A DNA stretch of 22,446 bases from Gallionella sp. (GCA_030645955.1 JAUSMR010000102.1:1-22446), one strand, 5' to 3'; counted from the stretch's first letter, positions 8,008 to 15,993 are shown. Numbers and translations are program-made. Notes: generated by a model not told the origin, from the letters alone.

Positions 8008-8622
8008 TTACAGATCCGAAAAGTTCTTCAACAGTTGGCTACCAAAATGGTGGCTCTTCTCGGGATGAAACTGGACACCATAGATATTGTTCCGCCTCAC
8101 CCCGGCGCTGAACTCCGCACCGTAATCTGAAGTCGCCAAGACATCCTTCAGATCATGGCATGCGAAATAGTAGCTGTGGAGAAAGTAAAACCGGGCTCCA
8201 TCTTCCAAGCCACGAAACAGCCCCCCCCCAACTACAGGCCTTACATCATTCCACCCCATGTGCGGCAGTTGCATGCCCTGGCGCATCCGTGGGGTATCGA
8301 ATCTTTTTACTTCCGCATCGATCCATCCCAGCCCCGACAACTTTCCCTCTTCGCTTGACTTTGCCAGCATCTGCATCCCAACGCAGACGCCAAGAATTGG
8401 TATCTCGCACTGCAAGACCAAGTGTTCTACTTCTTCTCGCATGCCGGAGCCATCGAATTGCTTCATCGCGTGGTCGAAGGACCCGACGCCAGGCAAAATA
8501 AGTTGGGTGGCCCCCGCGAGATCCTCAGGCGACTTGGCAACTGCAACTTGAATATTCAGGCGGTTGAAGACATTCTTGAACGCAAGAACATTGCCCAACC
8601 CATAATCGATAACTGCGATCAT
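8008..8622 (-). CDS. wbuY: HisH-like glutamine amidotransferase subunit of sugar amidination system (WbuY/HisH2)
   Basis: This 204-aa class I glutamine amidotransferase has the triad Cys80 (ILGVCVGMQ), His186 and Glu188 (QFHPEKS), plus LPGVGSFD at 43-50 and FYFLHSYY at 145-152. These give glutaminase activity that releases ammonia to the HisF-like partner. Its ATG overlaps the TGA of the WbpG/WbuX-like gene (ATGA), and the HisF-like gene follows after 2 bp, so the trio is one unit. Context assigns it to sugar amidination rather than histidine synthesis. One oddity is that codons 132-134 are GGG GGG GGG, making a 9-base G run (plus-strand C at 8221-8229) inside the gene. One slipped base there would break the frame. 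The frame is intact here. Confidence 0.93.
   Translation of the reverse strand: MIAVIDYGLGNVLAFKNVFNRLNIQVAVAKSPEDLAGATQLILPGVGSFDHAMKQFDGSGMREEVEHLVLQCEIPILGVCVGMQMLAKSSEEGKLSGLGWIDAEVKRFDTPRMRQGMQLPHMGWNDVRPVVGGGLFRGLEDGARFYFLHSYYFACHDLKDVLATSDYGAEFSAGVRRNNIYGVQFHPEKSHHFGSQLLKNFSDL
8221..8229. repeat. Nine-base homopolymer C(9)/G(9) inside the HisH-like gene
   Basis: Nine consecutive C on the plus strand encode three Gly codons (residues 132-134) in the HisH-like gene. It is the longest homopolymer I noticed in the window. The tract sits between MGWNDVRP and FRGLEDG, a loop that is not part of the catalytic triad. Slippage would shift the frame and truncate the protein. Confidence 0.9.
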
Positions 8623-9764
8623 TTGTACAATCTCTTTTCCAGACCGAGAAGGCTCATTGCCTTTGAGCCAACCTCAATAAGCGCTCGCTTGCCCTTGTAA
8701 TCATAGCTGGACCGCCTGTCTGCAAGAAATATCGCTCGTAGCTGGTCCACCGTAAGATCCAGTTTGTGCGCAACATACTCAAACTCGCAGTCGATGAAGT
8801 GCTCGTCCAGTTCCGGCCTGCCGATTCGATCCAGCGCTTCCTGCCTGGTCATTTGCTCCGTAAGTATCAGGCTCGAAAAGTGGGCACGACGCCTGTCGTA
8901 CCCAAATTTCCGCGGTAGCCAGTAGTCCTCCAGGAATCTGGTAAATCGTGACTCGTGGTGCTTGTGCAGAAATTTCTTCCACCCGAACCGTCGCGCCAGT
9001 TCCTCTTCTGCTTCCCTTTTCTTATACGGGATCAGGTCCAGGGGTTTGAACACGTTCATCCCCACGACATATTTGTAGTATATCTTTGACGTGAAGACAT
9101 CAATTATCGGGAATGTGCTGAGCGGGCGCTTTCCATATTTGGAATGTATGCCGAGAATGAAGGTTTTATCAATGCCGGGGTAGGCGCCCCATTCTTCCGG
9201 CTCGCGACAACACTCAGTGGAGTAATTTCCGCCAGTCAATACATACTTTATCTTGTTTTGCCGAGCGAACTTGTAGAGTGCTGAAAAGAAGGCCGTATCC
9301 TGCGGAATGTCCTGATGGGGAATTTGGGACTTCAGGAAGGCTACCTGTAGGTCCTTCATCTCCTCCCAATCGATGACTTCAGTGTAGAGATCCAGACCCA
9401 GTCCATCAACCAGGATTTCGATATTCCCAACCGCTTGGTCGGTGTTCCAGCCGGCGTCGACATGAAAAAGCAGCGGACGGAGCCCCAGCTTCTCCTTTGC
9501 AATGAATGCGGTGTATGAACTATCAAGACCGCCGCTTAATCCAATAATGCAGTCGAAATCACCGCCAATGCCCTGCGCTTTGATTTTTTCCGCGACTTCA
9601 AACAATTTCCGTTCGCTGGCGGCGTCCGGATGCCAGACCGGAAGTATCTTATTATGGAAATTGCGACAGTAGTCACACCATCCGCGCTCGTCGAAAGTGA
9701 TCTTCGAGTCCGTCGTATCCATGACACAATTTGAGCAGACACGGTATTCCGATGTTTTTTTCAT
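8619..9764 (-). CDS. wbuX: N-acetyl sugar amidotransferase, WbpG/WbuX family
   Basis: From ATG 9764 this is a 381-aa protein. Two Cys pairs (Cys10/13 and Cys30/33, CSNC and CDYC) suggest a small zinc site. The PP-loop ATP pyrophosphatase motif SGGLDSS lies at 77-83, and GGNYSTECCREPEEWG follows later. WbpG-type enzymes activate the acetamido carbonyl of a sugar with ATP. With ammonia from the HisH/HisF-like pair they form the acetamidino (amidine) sugar. The reading frame extends to a TTG at 9812, but the extra 16 residues are unlike the family, and starting at MKKTSEYRVCSNC matches relatives. It overlaps wbuY by 4 bp (ATGA). A 98-bp gap separates it from the SDR gene upstream. GC is visibly lower than in the right half of the cluster. 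Confidence 0.92.
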   Translation of the reverse strand: MKKTSEYRVCSNCVMDTTDSKITFDERGWCDYCRNFHNKILPVWHPDAASERKLFEVAEKIKAQGIGGDFDCIIGLSGGLDSSYTAFIAKEKLGLRPLLFHVDAGWNTDQAVGNIEILVDGLGLDLYTEVIDWEEMKDLQVAFLKSQIPHQDIPQDTAFFSALYKFARQNKIKYVLTGGNYSTECCREPEEWGAYPGIDKTFILGIHSKYGKRPLSTFPIIDVFTSKIYYKYVVGMNVFKPLDLIPYKKREAEEELARRFGWKKFLHKHHESRFTRFLEDYWLPRKFGYDRRRAHFSSLILTEQMTRQEALDRIGRPELDEHFIDCEFEYVAHKLDLTVDQLRAIFLADRRSSYDYKGKRALIEVGSKAMSLLGLEKRLYK

Positions 9765-9862
9765 TTTATCTGATTGGCATTTGCGTTTGGCGGCCGCGGT
9801 AGGAATGTTCAAACGGAATCCATGCTGGAACTGAACCCCAGTCTGGTTCGATTGTTGACCGC

Positions 9863-10825
9863 TTAGGCATCGGTTGCGTGACTTCCGGCAGAAAGCGCGA
9901 CGTTCTGCACGATTTTCTCGACGCCGAAAGCCAGTCTAAATCCTTCTGATTCGATCCTCTTGGCGGAATACCGCACGTCGCCGCGATTGGCAGGTCGGCC
10001 AGACATGAATCTCAAAGCGTACGGAATGAAGACCGGAATGTGCGGGAACCCAAAGACCTTGCCTCGTTCGCTTCCGGCGGTCACGGTTTTGTATATGCGC
10101 CAAAGATTCGAAACAGTATTCAACGGGTCGGCGTCGCATGAGACAAAGTAGGTCCGCGGGCTCGTGGATATCGGTCGCTCGATAAAGTGAACCGCCGCTG
10201 CAGCGACATCCTCTGCGTGTATCAAGTGGGCACACTCCCCCCCTTTGATAAGCGCTTTGATCATACTGACGATCGATCCGTCAACCGCGAGGCCTAGGTC
10301 GCCGAGATGCTTGCTGTCGACAACATTGGTCGGCCTCAGGATTACTACTTTGCAGCCCTCGATTCCGCGCTGGAATAGCTGCTCGGCTTCAAACTTTGAC
10401 TTCTCATAGGCATTCTGAGGCCTGCAAGGGGTATCTTCATCAACGACGGATTGTGTGGCCTTACCTATAACACCTGCACTACTGATGTGACAAAAATAGC
10501 GGACCTTATGCCGAATCGCCAGCTCTATCAGTCGGCTTGTCCCGACGACGTTCGTCTCATGCATCCTGGTTTCGTCGTTCAACTCGGCCGCGCAATGAAA
10601 TATCATTTCAGCGCCGCGAACGAAATTTTCCAACTGGGATTCATCCGCAAGGCCGGCCTTGAATATCGTTACATTCGCTAGCTCGCACCTACCGCGTGCA
10701 AGTACTCTTACCAAATAGCCCAGGTCCGCCAGCTTTCTTGCGACGAGCGAACCGATCATTCCTGTCGCTCCCGTTACACAGACGACTCGTTGCGTCGCCT
10801 CGAAATGGTGGTTGCTATCCGTCAT
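9863..10825 (-). CDS. Extended SDR, NAD-dependent sugar epimerase/dehydratase family, substrate unknown
   Basis: This 320-aa protein has GATGMIG at 19-25, MIFHCAAELND at 74-84, HISSAGVIG at 113-121 and the catalytic YEKSK at 140-144, followed by VVILRPTNVV. These are standard extended-SDR features and give an active Rossmann enzyme of normal length. The Ser-Tyr-Lys set is complete. I cannot assign it to a named sugar pathway: it lacks the SSIKVNGE signature of the WbpV-like gene and the RmlD, RmlB or FnlA hallmarks. It starts at ATG 10825, 6 bp after the stop of the upstream GT4 gene, so both are probably one transcript. It may complete a nucleotide sugar used by the neighbouring transferases. 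The C-terminal end is short and charged, with no membrane segment. Confidence 0.82.
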   Translation of the reverse strand: MTDSNHHFEATQRVVCVTGATGMIGSLVARKLADLGYLVRVLARGRCELANVTIFKAGLADESQLENFVRGAEMIFHCAAELNDETRMHETNVVGTSRLIELAIRHKVRYFCHISSAGVIGKATQSVVDEDTPCRPQNAYEKSKFEAEQLFQRGIEGCKVVILRPTNVVDSKHLGDLGLAVDGSIVSMIKALIKGGECAHLIHAEDVAAAAVHFIERPISTSPRTYFVSCDADPLNTVSNLWRIYKTVTAGSERGKVFGFPHIPVFIPYALRFMSGRPANRGDVRYSAKRIESEGFRLAFGVEKIVQNVALSAGSHATDA

Positions 10826-10831
10826 GGTGAA

Positions 10832-12019
10832 TTACGAGCCACATTCGCCAAGGTGACTCTCGAACAGGCGCCGGTTCGACGCCAATACCTCCGAGTCAAA
10901 AAGCCGCGAGCGTATGTTCCGCAGTACCGCCGCACGGTCTTCCATCCTTCTTTCGAGGCTCAAGCTTGAATATTCTTCGATTATGCGAACAAATTCATCC
11001 GGTTCGTCAAGATCCAGGTCCCACCCAAGACCATCGGGCCGAAGGCGTCGCCAGGGGGTCTCCGTGCTGATCAATACCGGCGTGCCCGCAGTCAAGGACT
11101 CCGCAATTACATTGCCATATGCCTCGCCTCCCGTAGGAAAAAGAAACAAGTCATATTGCGCAAAAATCCGAACTACCTCATCCGGACTTATCTTGCCCTT
11201 ATAACTTACGACAATATTGGCGGGCATCCCGGCAATAATTCTCTTGCATTCATCCCAGTAAGCAACATTCTCCGCCGGCCCGTAGATATCGAAATATATC
11301 TTTGCGCTGACTTTTTTCAGGACCTTCAGTGCGTAGTCCAGATTTTTTTCCCGAGCGATTCGAGAGAGAAAAATCACCCTCAAGCCATCGCACTCCGGCC
11401 TAAAACCGGAAGTAGACTGATTTGCGTGCTCCGGCAATGGACCCTTGGTCGGCAGGTCTCCGGTGACGGCGATTGAATCGGAACCGACTCCCAGCACCCG
11501 GACCAAATCCTCGGCCTCGTAGCTGCTCGAAACTCGCCAGGTAACGTTACGGTACAGCTCCGCAATCTTCGCGAACAATATGTACGCTAGCTTCTTCGCG
11601 TATTTTTGAGTTAGTGACGCGTCGGCAAATTCACCGAAAGGCGCGACAATTGCGCGCGGATGGCGAAGGCCGCGAAGCCTTCTGTTCAAGAGTGTCCTTA
11701 TCGTCAGCGGATCGAAGTAGCTCGACAAGAAAAGCAGGTCGTGGGGCGTATCGGCAAGCAGCCTTCCCAGCCTCCCAAAGTTCTCAGCTTCGGGGGGAAG
11801 ATAGTAAACGGTCGCATTGCCGACGGGCAACCATGCTTCTGGTCGAATATTCGGGAAAGCGGTATCGTCGCCCAGGTCTCGGTCACGCGTGATGATCCTG
11901 AACTCGAATTGGTCACACAGATTGTCCACGGTGTTGATGATGTTGCGCAACACTCCGCCGGCCTTGAAGCCGGGAGAGTAATAGCCCGTAACCACCAGAA
12001 TGACAGGTTTGTAAGTCAC
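10832..12019 (-). CDS. GT4-family glycosyltransferase (GT-B fold)
   Basis: From GTG 12019 this is a 395-aa retaining glycosyltransferase. The N-terminus VVTGYYSPGFKAGGVLRNI is the glycine-rich acceptor-side loop of a GT4 subgroup that also carries ITRDRDLGD. The C-terminal donor domain has FLSRIAREKNLDYAL and FPTGGEAYGNVIAESLTAG, which holds the E-x7-E motif that binds the nucleotide-sugar phosphate. The frame extends upstream to a TTG at 12076. The added 19 residues precede the first beta strand and look unlike the family, so I chose GTG 12019. No membrane segment is seen, so it should act at the cytoplasmic face on the lipid-linked repeat unit. Donor and linkage cannot be read. Confidence 0.87.
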   Translation of the reverse strand: MTYKPVILVVTGYYSPGFKAGGVLRNIINTVDNLCDQFEFRIITRDRDLGDDTAFPNIRPEAWLPVGNATVYYLPPEAENFGRLGRLLADTPHDLLFLSSYFDPLTIRTLLNRRLRGLRHPRAIVAPFGEFADASLTQKYAKKLAYILFAKIAELYRNVTWRVSSSYEAEDLVRVLGVGSDSIAVTGDLPTKGPLPEHANQSTSGFRPECDGLRVIFLSRIAREKNLDYALKVLKKVSAKIYFDIYGPAENVAYWDECKRIIAGMPANIVVSYKGKISPDEVVRIFAQYDLFLFPTGGEAYGNVIAESLTAGTPVLISTETPWRRLRPDGLGWDLDLDEPDEFVRIIEEYSSLSLERRMEDRAAVLRNIRSRLFDSEVLASNRRLFESHLGECGS

Positions 12020-12132
12020 ACTATTTCCGCGAACGAAAAAACGTTGTTGACGATCCGCCCAATTCGCCGGCCGCAACGCATAAGCAACAAGTCCGTTTGC
12101 GTCCCAATTGGGGGCATCGGAGCAAACTTTGC

Positions 12133-12927
12133 CTAACGCCCAAGCCGGTACAGAAATGACATCAACTCTCTTGCAACAATCATCAAGCTGTACCCCAATC
12201 CCTTGTGTTGGCGCCTGACTTGGAAGCCTTCACGCAGTCTCGTAAGCAGGGTTGTTGGTGAATCCGAAATTCCGCCTGCCCGCATTTCCGTCAGCACTTC
12301 CGGGATGAAACGAATTTCGACCCTCCGATCCAGGAGTTTCAGAACAAAGTCGTAGTCCGAACATATTCTGAGATCTTCGCGATATAAACCTGCCTCCGCG
12401 TAGATCGAGTTCGCCACAAACATCGCCGGATGATTTAGTGGCATGAATCTGAATTTGTTGCTCAATGAATTCACGTCCACCATGTGCGTCGCAGCTATCC
12501 TTCCGGATATATCAAGCATGGCGACGCCACCCGCGATCACGACATCGCGGCTCCTCATATTCCGAATCTCGTCGAGGACCAAGGTCAGGGCGCCCGCCGC
12601 ATAACGGTCGCCGCTGTTCAACAGTCCAACGAACGCCCCTTTCGCCGCCCTGATCCCCTTGTTCATCGCGTCGTATATTCCGCGGTCCGGCTCCGATATC
12701 CAATAGTCAATATATTCTTCGTACTTCTTTATGATTGCCAAAGTCCCGTCGCTGGAGGCGCCGTCGATAATGATGTATTCGACGTCCTCGGTCTTCTGGG
12801 CGATGACGCTTGATATCGTTTCTTCGAGAAAGGGCTCGCCATTGCGGACGACGGTGACGATGCTGAGAAGTGGCCTGCCAAGATCCGGGACGGCCAAGTT
12901 TTTTCGGTGCGAATCAGCTTGGCTCAA
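12133..12927 (-). CDS. GT2-family glycosyltransferase (GT-A fold, WcaE/WcaA-like)
   Basis: From TTG 12927 this is a 264-aa inverting GT-A enzyme. LSIVTVVRNGEPFLEETI begins the fold, followed by YIIIDGASSDGT, SEPDRGIYDAMNKGI and LLNSGDRY, where the DxD-like acidic site normally sits. SDYDFVLKLL then lies near the acceptor site. This run of motifs is typical of single-domain GT2 enzymes of polysaccharide clusters. The start needs care. The frame is open to ATG 12960 and further, but these overlap the upstream oxidoreductase gene by 47 bp or more. The TTG at 12927 has GAGGA just upstream at good spacing and overlaps only the last codons of that gene. A length near 260 aa also fits the family. 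Donor sugar unknown. Confidence 0.86.
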   Translation of the reverse strand: MSQADSHRKNLAVPDLGRPLLSIVTVVRNGEPFLEETISSVIAQKTEDVEYIIIDGASSDGTLAIIKKYEEYIDYWISEPDRGIYDAMNKGIRAAKGAFVGLLNSGDRYAAGALTLVLDEIRNMRSRDVVIAGGVAMLDISGRIAATHMVDVNSLSNKFRFMPLNHPAMFVANSIYAEAGLYREDLRICSDYDFVLKLLDRRVEIRFIPEVLTEMRAGGISDSPTTLLTRLREGFQVRRQHKGLGYSLMIVARELMSFLYRLGR

Positions 12928-14059
12928 ATGATTCCTCGTCCAGCTTTTCCAGTACGTCATAGATGTTGTCAATCTTCCCGCCAAGCACCGAATAGCAGCC
13001 CGGAAGCGACGGATGACGTTCGAACAGTATCGGCCGGCCATCATCTGCTTCATTCTTGGCAAGCACAGTCTTTACCTCGAAGAGAGATTCAACATACCTG
13101 GCGTCGGATATTGCAGGCAGATAGCGGCTGACATCACGGATCATCCGATCGACCCGGGTTGATTTTTCGTATTCGTCCAGCGTGTTATAGGGATCCATGC
13201 CACGCTGATCTTGCCATTGAAGGTGCGGCGTATAGCGGACATGCGACAGGGTATGGAGCCCCCGGGCAGGGAATGGCAGCATGGAAAAGAACGGTCCATC
13301 CATGACCGTGATTCCAACGCCGGAAATAGCCGGCGGAACTTGCATCAGCGCCATCTCGGTGATTTCCTGCTTTAGCGGGGTGACGGTCCCTGGAAATCCG
13401 CCCCCGAGTTGGTTCAGCTCGCTGTAGGTACAGTTGAAGACGTAGCGGCAATCAATATTTTCCGTTTGTCCGTCCACTGAGGTCAGTTTCAAATTCAAAC
13501 GACCGGGGCCAGTGCTGAAAATCTCGCTTGCCACGGTTTGGAGCAAGACGGGCAGGCCGCATTCCGCCAATTCCTTGGCGGCACACCTTGCCAGCTCAGA
13601 GGCATCGAATACGTACTCCTCCGCGAAGAAGACGTCCTCGATCAACCTCGGCTCAAATAGCTGGCGAAGGGACAGATCCGCTGGGGCCAGGCTGGCGCCG
13701 ATCTCGCGGCAGAAGCGCTGAAACTGCCGGGACGTCACTTTCGAGTTTCGGCGTGCAATGGCATAGAGCTTTGTAAAGTCCTTCTTGACCGCCGATGGCC
13801 AGTCGCGCACAAACCTCGGCGAATTGATTCGGCTGCGGTGCGCCGTGGTGTAGCTTCGCGGATAGTGATATCCGTTGTGGACCCTGGCCTGGTTGTTGTA
13901 CGAAGCGCGCGTCATCAGTGCGGATTCCCGCTCCACCAGGATAACGCTGCCCAGTCGCCTTTGCTTTGCCAGGTAAGCGGCAATCGCACAGCCGTAGAAG
14001 CCGCCACCGATGACGACGGCATCAACCCGACCCCGGGCGCCAAGCTCAGGATACGTCAA
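12914..14059 (-). CDS. FAD-dependent oxidoreductase of the DAO superfamily in a polysaccharide cluster
   Basis: This 381-aa protein opens with a dinucleotide-binding fold, VVIGGGFYG at 15-23, and an acidic ribose-binding Glu at 43 (VILVERE). The distinctive NNQARVHNGYHYPRS follows at 55-69. A central substrate domain and a late FAD-closing segment, CYSVLGGKIDNIYDVLE, complete the DAO-type layout. DAO-fold enzymes oxidise amines or hydroxyacids, but the substrate here is unknown. The setting suggests a sugar or a small substituent. The start is TTG 14059, which overlaps the TGA of the upstream GT2 gene (TTGA) and has GAGG about 8 bases before it. No signal peptide or membrane segment is seen, so it should be cytoplasmic. 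It is an unusual partner for glycosyltransferases. The family call is firm. The role is not known. Confidence 0.83.
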   Translation of the reverse strand: MTYPELGARGRVDAVVIGGGFYGCAIAAYLAKQRRLGSVILVERESALMTRASYNNQARVHNGYHYPRSYTTAHRSRINSPRFVRDWPSAVKKDFTKLYAIARRNSKVTSRQFQRFCREIGASLAPADLSLRQLFEPRLIEDVFFAEEYVFDASELARCAAKELAECGLPVLLQTVASEIFSTGPGRLNLKLTSVDGQTENIDCRYVFNCTYSELNQLGGGFPGTVTPLKQEITEMALMQVPPAISGVGITVMDGPFFSMLPFPARGLHTLSHVRYTPHLQWQDQRGMDPYNTLDEYEKSTRVDRMIRDVSRYLPAISDARYVESLFEVKTVLAKNEADDGRPILFERHPSLPGCYSVLGGKIDNIYDVLEKLDEESFEPS

Positions 14060-15117
14060 GTTGCAGCCTCGCCATTGGCTTTGGACTGGTGGTCACGCGC
14101 AGAGGGCAGGGCTTCTTCGACGTTAAGCCTTTCACGCCTGGTGATGCGCGCACTGGTGAACTCCTGTCCGACGTGATACATCGGACCTTCGTTCGAAAGA
14201 CTTGCCATGTTGAGGATGTACTCGCCCAGCACGAGCAGCACCATCGAAATCAGGAAGAACATCCCGGACTGCTGCAAGGACAGGCTGATCCATCCGGAAG
14301 CAACATCCTGCTTGAAAAGGGCGATTGCTATAACGTAAATGGAATACACCAGATTTGCCACGGCTCCAAACAGCGACAGCGATGTCACCACGCGCATCGG
14401 GCCCCTGGTCGTCGAAACCAATAGCCGCATTCCGCGGTCAATACTGCTTCCAAGGTGCTTTTCGTGGGATGCCCTGGGGCTCGACGCATAGCTCAGGTTG
14501 GCCTTGGAAAAACCGCCGCTTGCGGGGAGGTGCCGGTAGGTTACTGCGGGTTGTGGATGCTGAAGAATGAAGTTCACAACCCGCTTGCTCAAAACGCGGT
14601 ATTGCGGCGCCTCGTTGGCCAGATGGATTCCATTGAACCACTTGTACAGGATATTGAAGACCGCGAAGGCTATCCTGTATGCGATTGTCTGTTCGGGCTT
14701 TTTTTCATTGCTGGCAAAAACAACATCCGCACCCGACGCGGCCTGATCGAGCATTTGCGGCAGAAAGTTGATGTCGTCGATCAGCGGATCGATGACGGCA
14801 ACAAAATCTCCCAGCGCGTTTTCCAGGCCTACCCATGACGCCGTATCCGCGTCGACCTCCTTGGTCAGCGCATACACCTGCAAATTGGGCTGCCCATCCA
14901 CGCCGGTGATCTTTTTCAGGAGCGAAATGCTTTGATCGGCGGAAGCGTTGTCGACAATGATCAGCTCATAGTCGCTAACCAGGGTCGAAATGCTTGCAGC
15001 GATCTCCGCGATGATCTTCTCGAGCCCTGCTGCCTGATTGCGCGTGACGCATACCACTGACAGGAAGAGAGGGAAGAACGGCGATGCTGCAGATTTGGCT
15101 GTGGAGGGCGATGTCAT
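14056..15117 (-). CDS. Membrane-anchored GT2 glycosyltransferase (ArnC/GtrB-like)
   Basis: From ATG 15117 this is a 353-aa protein with an N-terminal GT-A domain (LSVVCVTRNQAAGLEKII, YELIIVDNASADQSI) and two hydrophobic C-terminal segments near residues 245-265 and 280-305. This layout resembles ArnC and GtrB, which attach a sugar to undecaprenyl phosphate. The acidic site, which in that group usually reads D-x-D-L-Q-D-P, appears as VIDPLIDD, so the metal-binding motif is altered. A tail rich in Arg and Glu follows the last membrane segment. A TTG at 15141 would add 8 residues and has GAGAAAG upstream, so it is a real alternative start. It lies 60 bp after the second GT2 gene and overlaps the oxidoreductase gene by 4 bp. 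I infer that it loads a lipid carrier or acts at the inner membrane. Confidence 0.82.
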   Translation of the reverse strand: MTSPSTAKSAASPFFPLFLSVVCVTRNQAAGLEKIIAEIAASISTLVSDYELIIVDNASADQSISLLKKITGVDGQPNLQVYALTKEVDADTASWVGLENALGDFVAVIDPLIDDINFLPQMLDQAASGADVVFASNEKKPEQTIAYRIAFAVFNILYKWFNGIHLANEAPQYRVLSKRVVNFILQHPQPAVTYRHLPASGGFSKANLSYASSPRASHEKHLGSSIDRGMRLLVSTTRGPMRVVTSLSLFGAVANLVYSIYVIAIALFKQDVASGWISLSLQQSGMFFLISMVLLVLGEYILNMASLSNEGPMYHVGQEFTSARITRRERLNVEEALPSARDHQSKANGEAAT

Positions 15118-15177
15118 GGGCTCAATGGACCTAGTGGACAATATCTTTCTCGGATTGCTGCTGTGACGTTCCGCTCA

Positions 15178-15993
15178 TCACGGGTTGTATCCGCCAATCG
15201 AGGCGCGCAGCAGAACCCGCAGCAGTTCCAAATTACCCCAAAAGCTGCTTATCTTGGTCGGCACTTCGCCTTTCGGATAACGGCGAATCGTTGGCAGTTC
15301 CAGGCAGCGGTAGCCCAGCTTTGGTACGCGGCAAGACAGATAGGCAAGCAGCTCGTACCCCGTGAAGACATTTCGGAACGGGGCAATCCCCGGGTCAAGA
15401 AGCATTTTCCTGCTGTAGGCACGGAAGCCCTGGGTGGTGTCGGTCCAGTGGAAACCGGAAAACAGGCTCAGCACTGGCGCATGGATGTACCTGACCGCCA
15501 GCGCGCGTACCAAAGGCGTGTTTTCGCCTACGCCGCCACGAATGAACCGCGACGCCTGCACGAAATCCACGCCATCTTTCAGGGCGCCAATAAATCCAGG
15601 AATCGCGTCCGGATCATCCTTGTTGTTGCCATCGATGGTCACAATTCCCTCGTAACCCTCGTCCAGTGCGAAGGCGTAGGCACAGCGGAGTTGCGCGCTC
15701 AATTTGCCGGGTCCAGTCTTCAGCAGCAGCCCCCTGACACCGGCTGAATCGAGAATTTCGTGGGCCAGCGATCCGTCGGTGCTTCCGCCATCCACGATGA
15801 GGATGTCGGCCATCCGATCAAGGCCGAGCGCGGCCATTCGCGCGAGCAGGCTCCCGATCCGACTTCCTTCGTTGATGACGGGAATCACGATGCAGTGCTG
15901 CTGCCGCTTCTCGAATCGCAACATCGGCCTGAACTCAGGCACCTGCCAGCCGGCGCGGCTATCGGGGTCGATTGCCGTGGTCATCTGTTTCAT
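15178..15993 (-). CDS. GT2 glycosyltransferase, polyprenyl-phosphate sugar synthase (DPM1)-like, no membrane anchor
   Basis: From ATG 15993 this is a 271-aa GT-A protein. CIVIPVINEGSRIGSLL, ADILIVDGGSTDGS and IVTIDGNNKDDPDAIPGFI carry the nucleotide and metal sites. FRNVFTGYELLAYL and TTQGFRAYSRKML are typical of dolichol-phosphate-mannose-synthase relatives. No C-terminal transmembrane segment is present, so it is a soluble or peripheral member. The frame opens at TTG 16023, and ATG codons lie at 15993 and 15984. All overlap the end of the isomerase gene (15959), and none has a strong ribosome site, so the exact start is uncertain. Next to a GT-C-like membrane protein, such an enzyme could supply polyprenyl-linked sugar for transfer outside the cytoplasm. 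That link is inferred. Confidence 0.84.
   Translation of the reverse strand: MKQMTTAIDPDSRAGWQVPEFRPMLRFEKRQQHCIVIPVINEGSRIGSLLARMAALGLDRMADILIVDGGSTDGSLAHEILDSAGVRGLLLKTGPGKLSAQLRCAYAFALDEGYEGIVTIDGNNKDDPDAIPGFIGALKDGVDFVQASRFIRGGVGENTPLVRALAVRYIHAPVLSLFSGFHWTDTTQGFRAYSRKMLLDPGIAPFRNVFTGYELLAYLSCRVPKLGYRCLELPTIRRYPKGEVPTKISSFWGNLELLRVLLRASIGGYNP

Noticed and set aside
7220..8622. HisF/HisH pair as histidine biosynthesis genes
   Set aside because: They sit next to a WbpG/WbuX-type amidotransferase within a polysaccharide cluster, no other his genes are present, and the HisF-like protein has Leu in place of Asp11.
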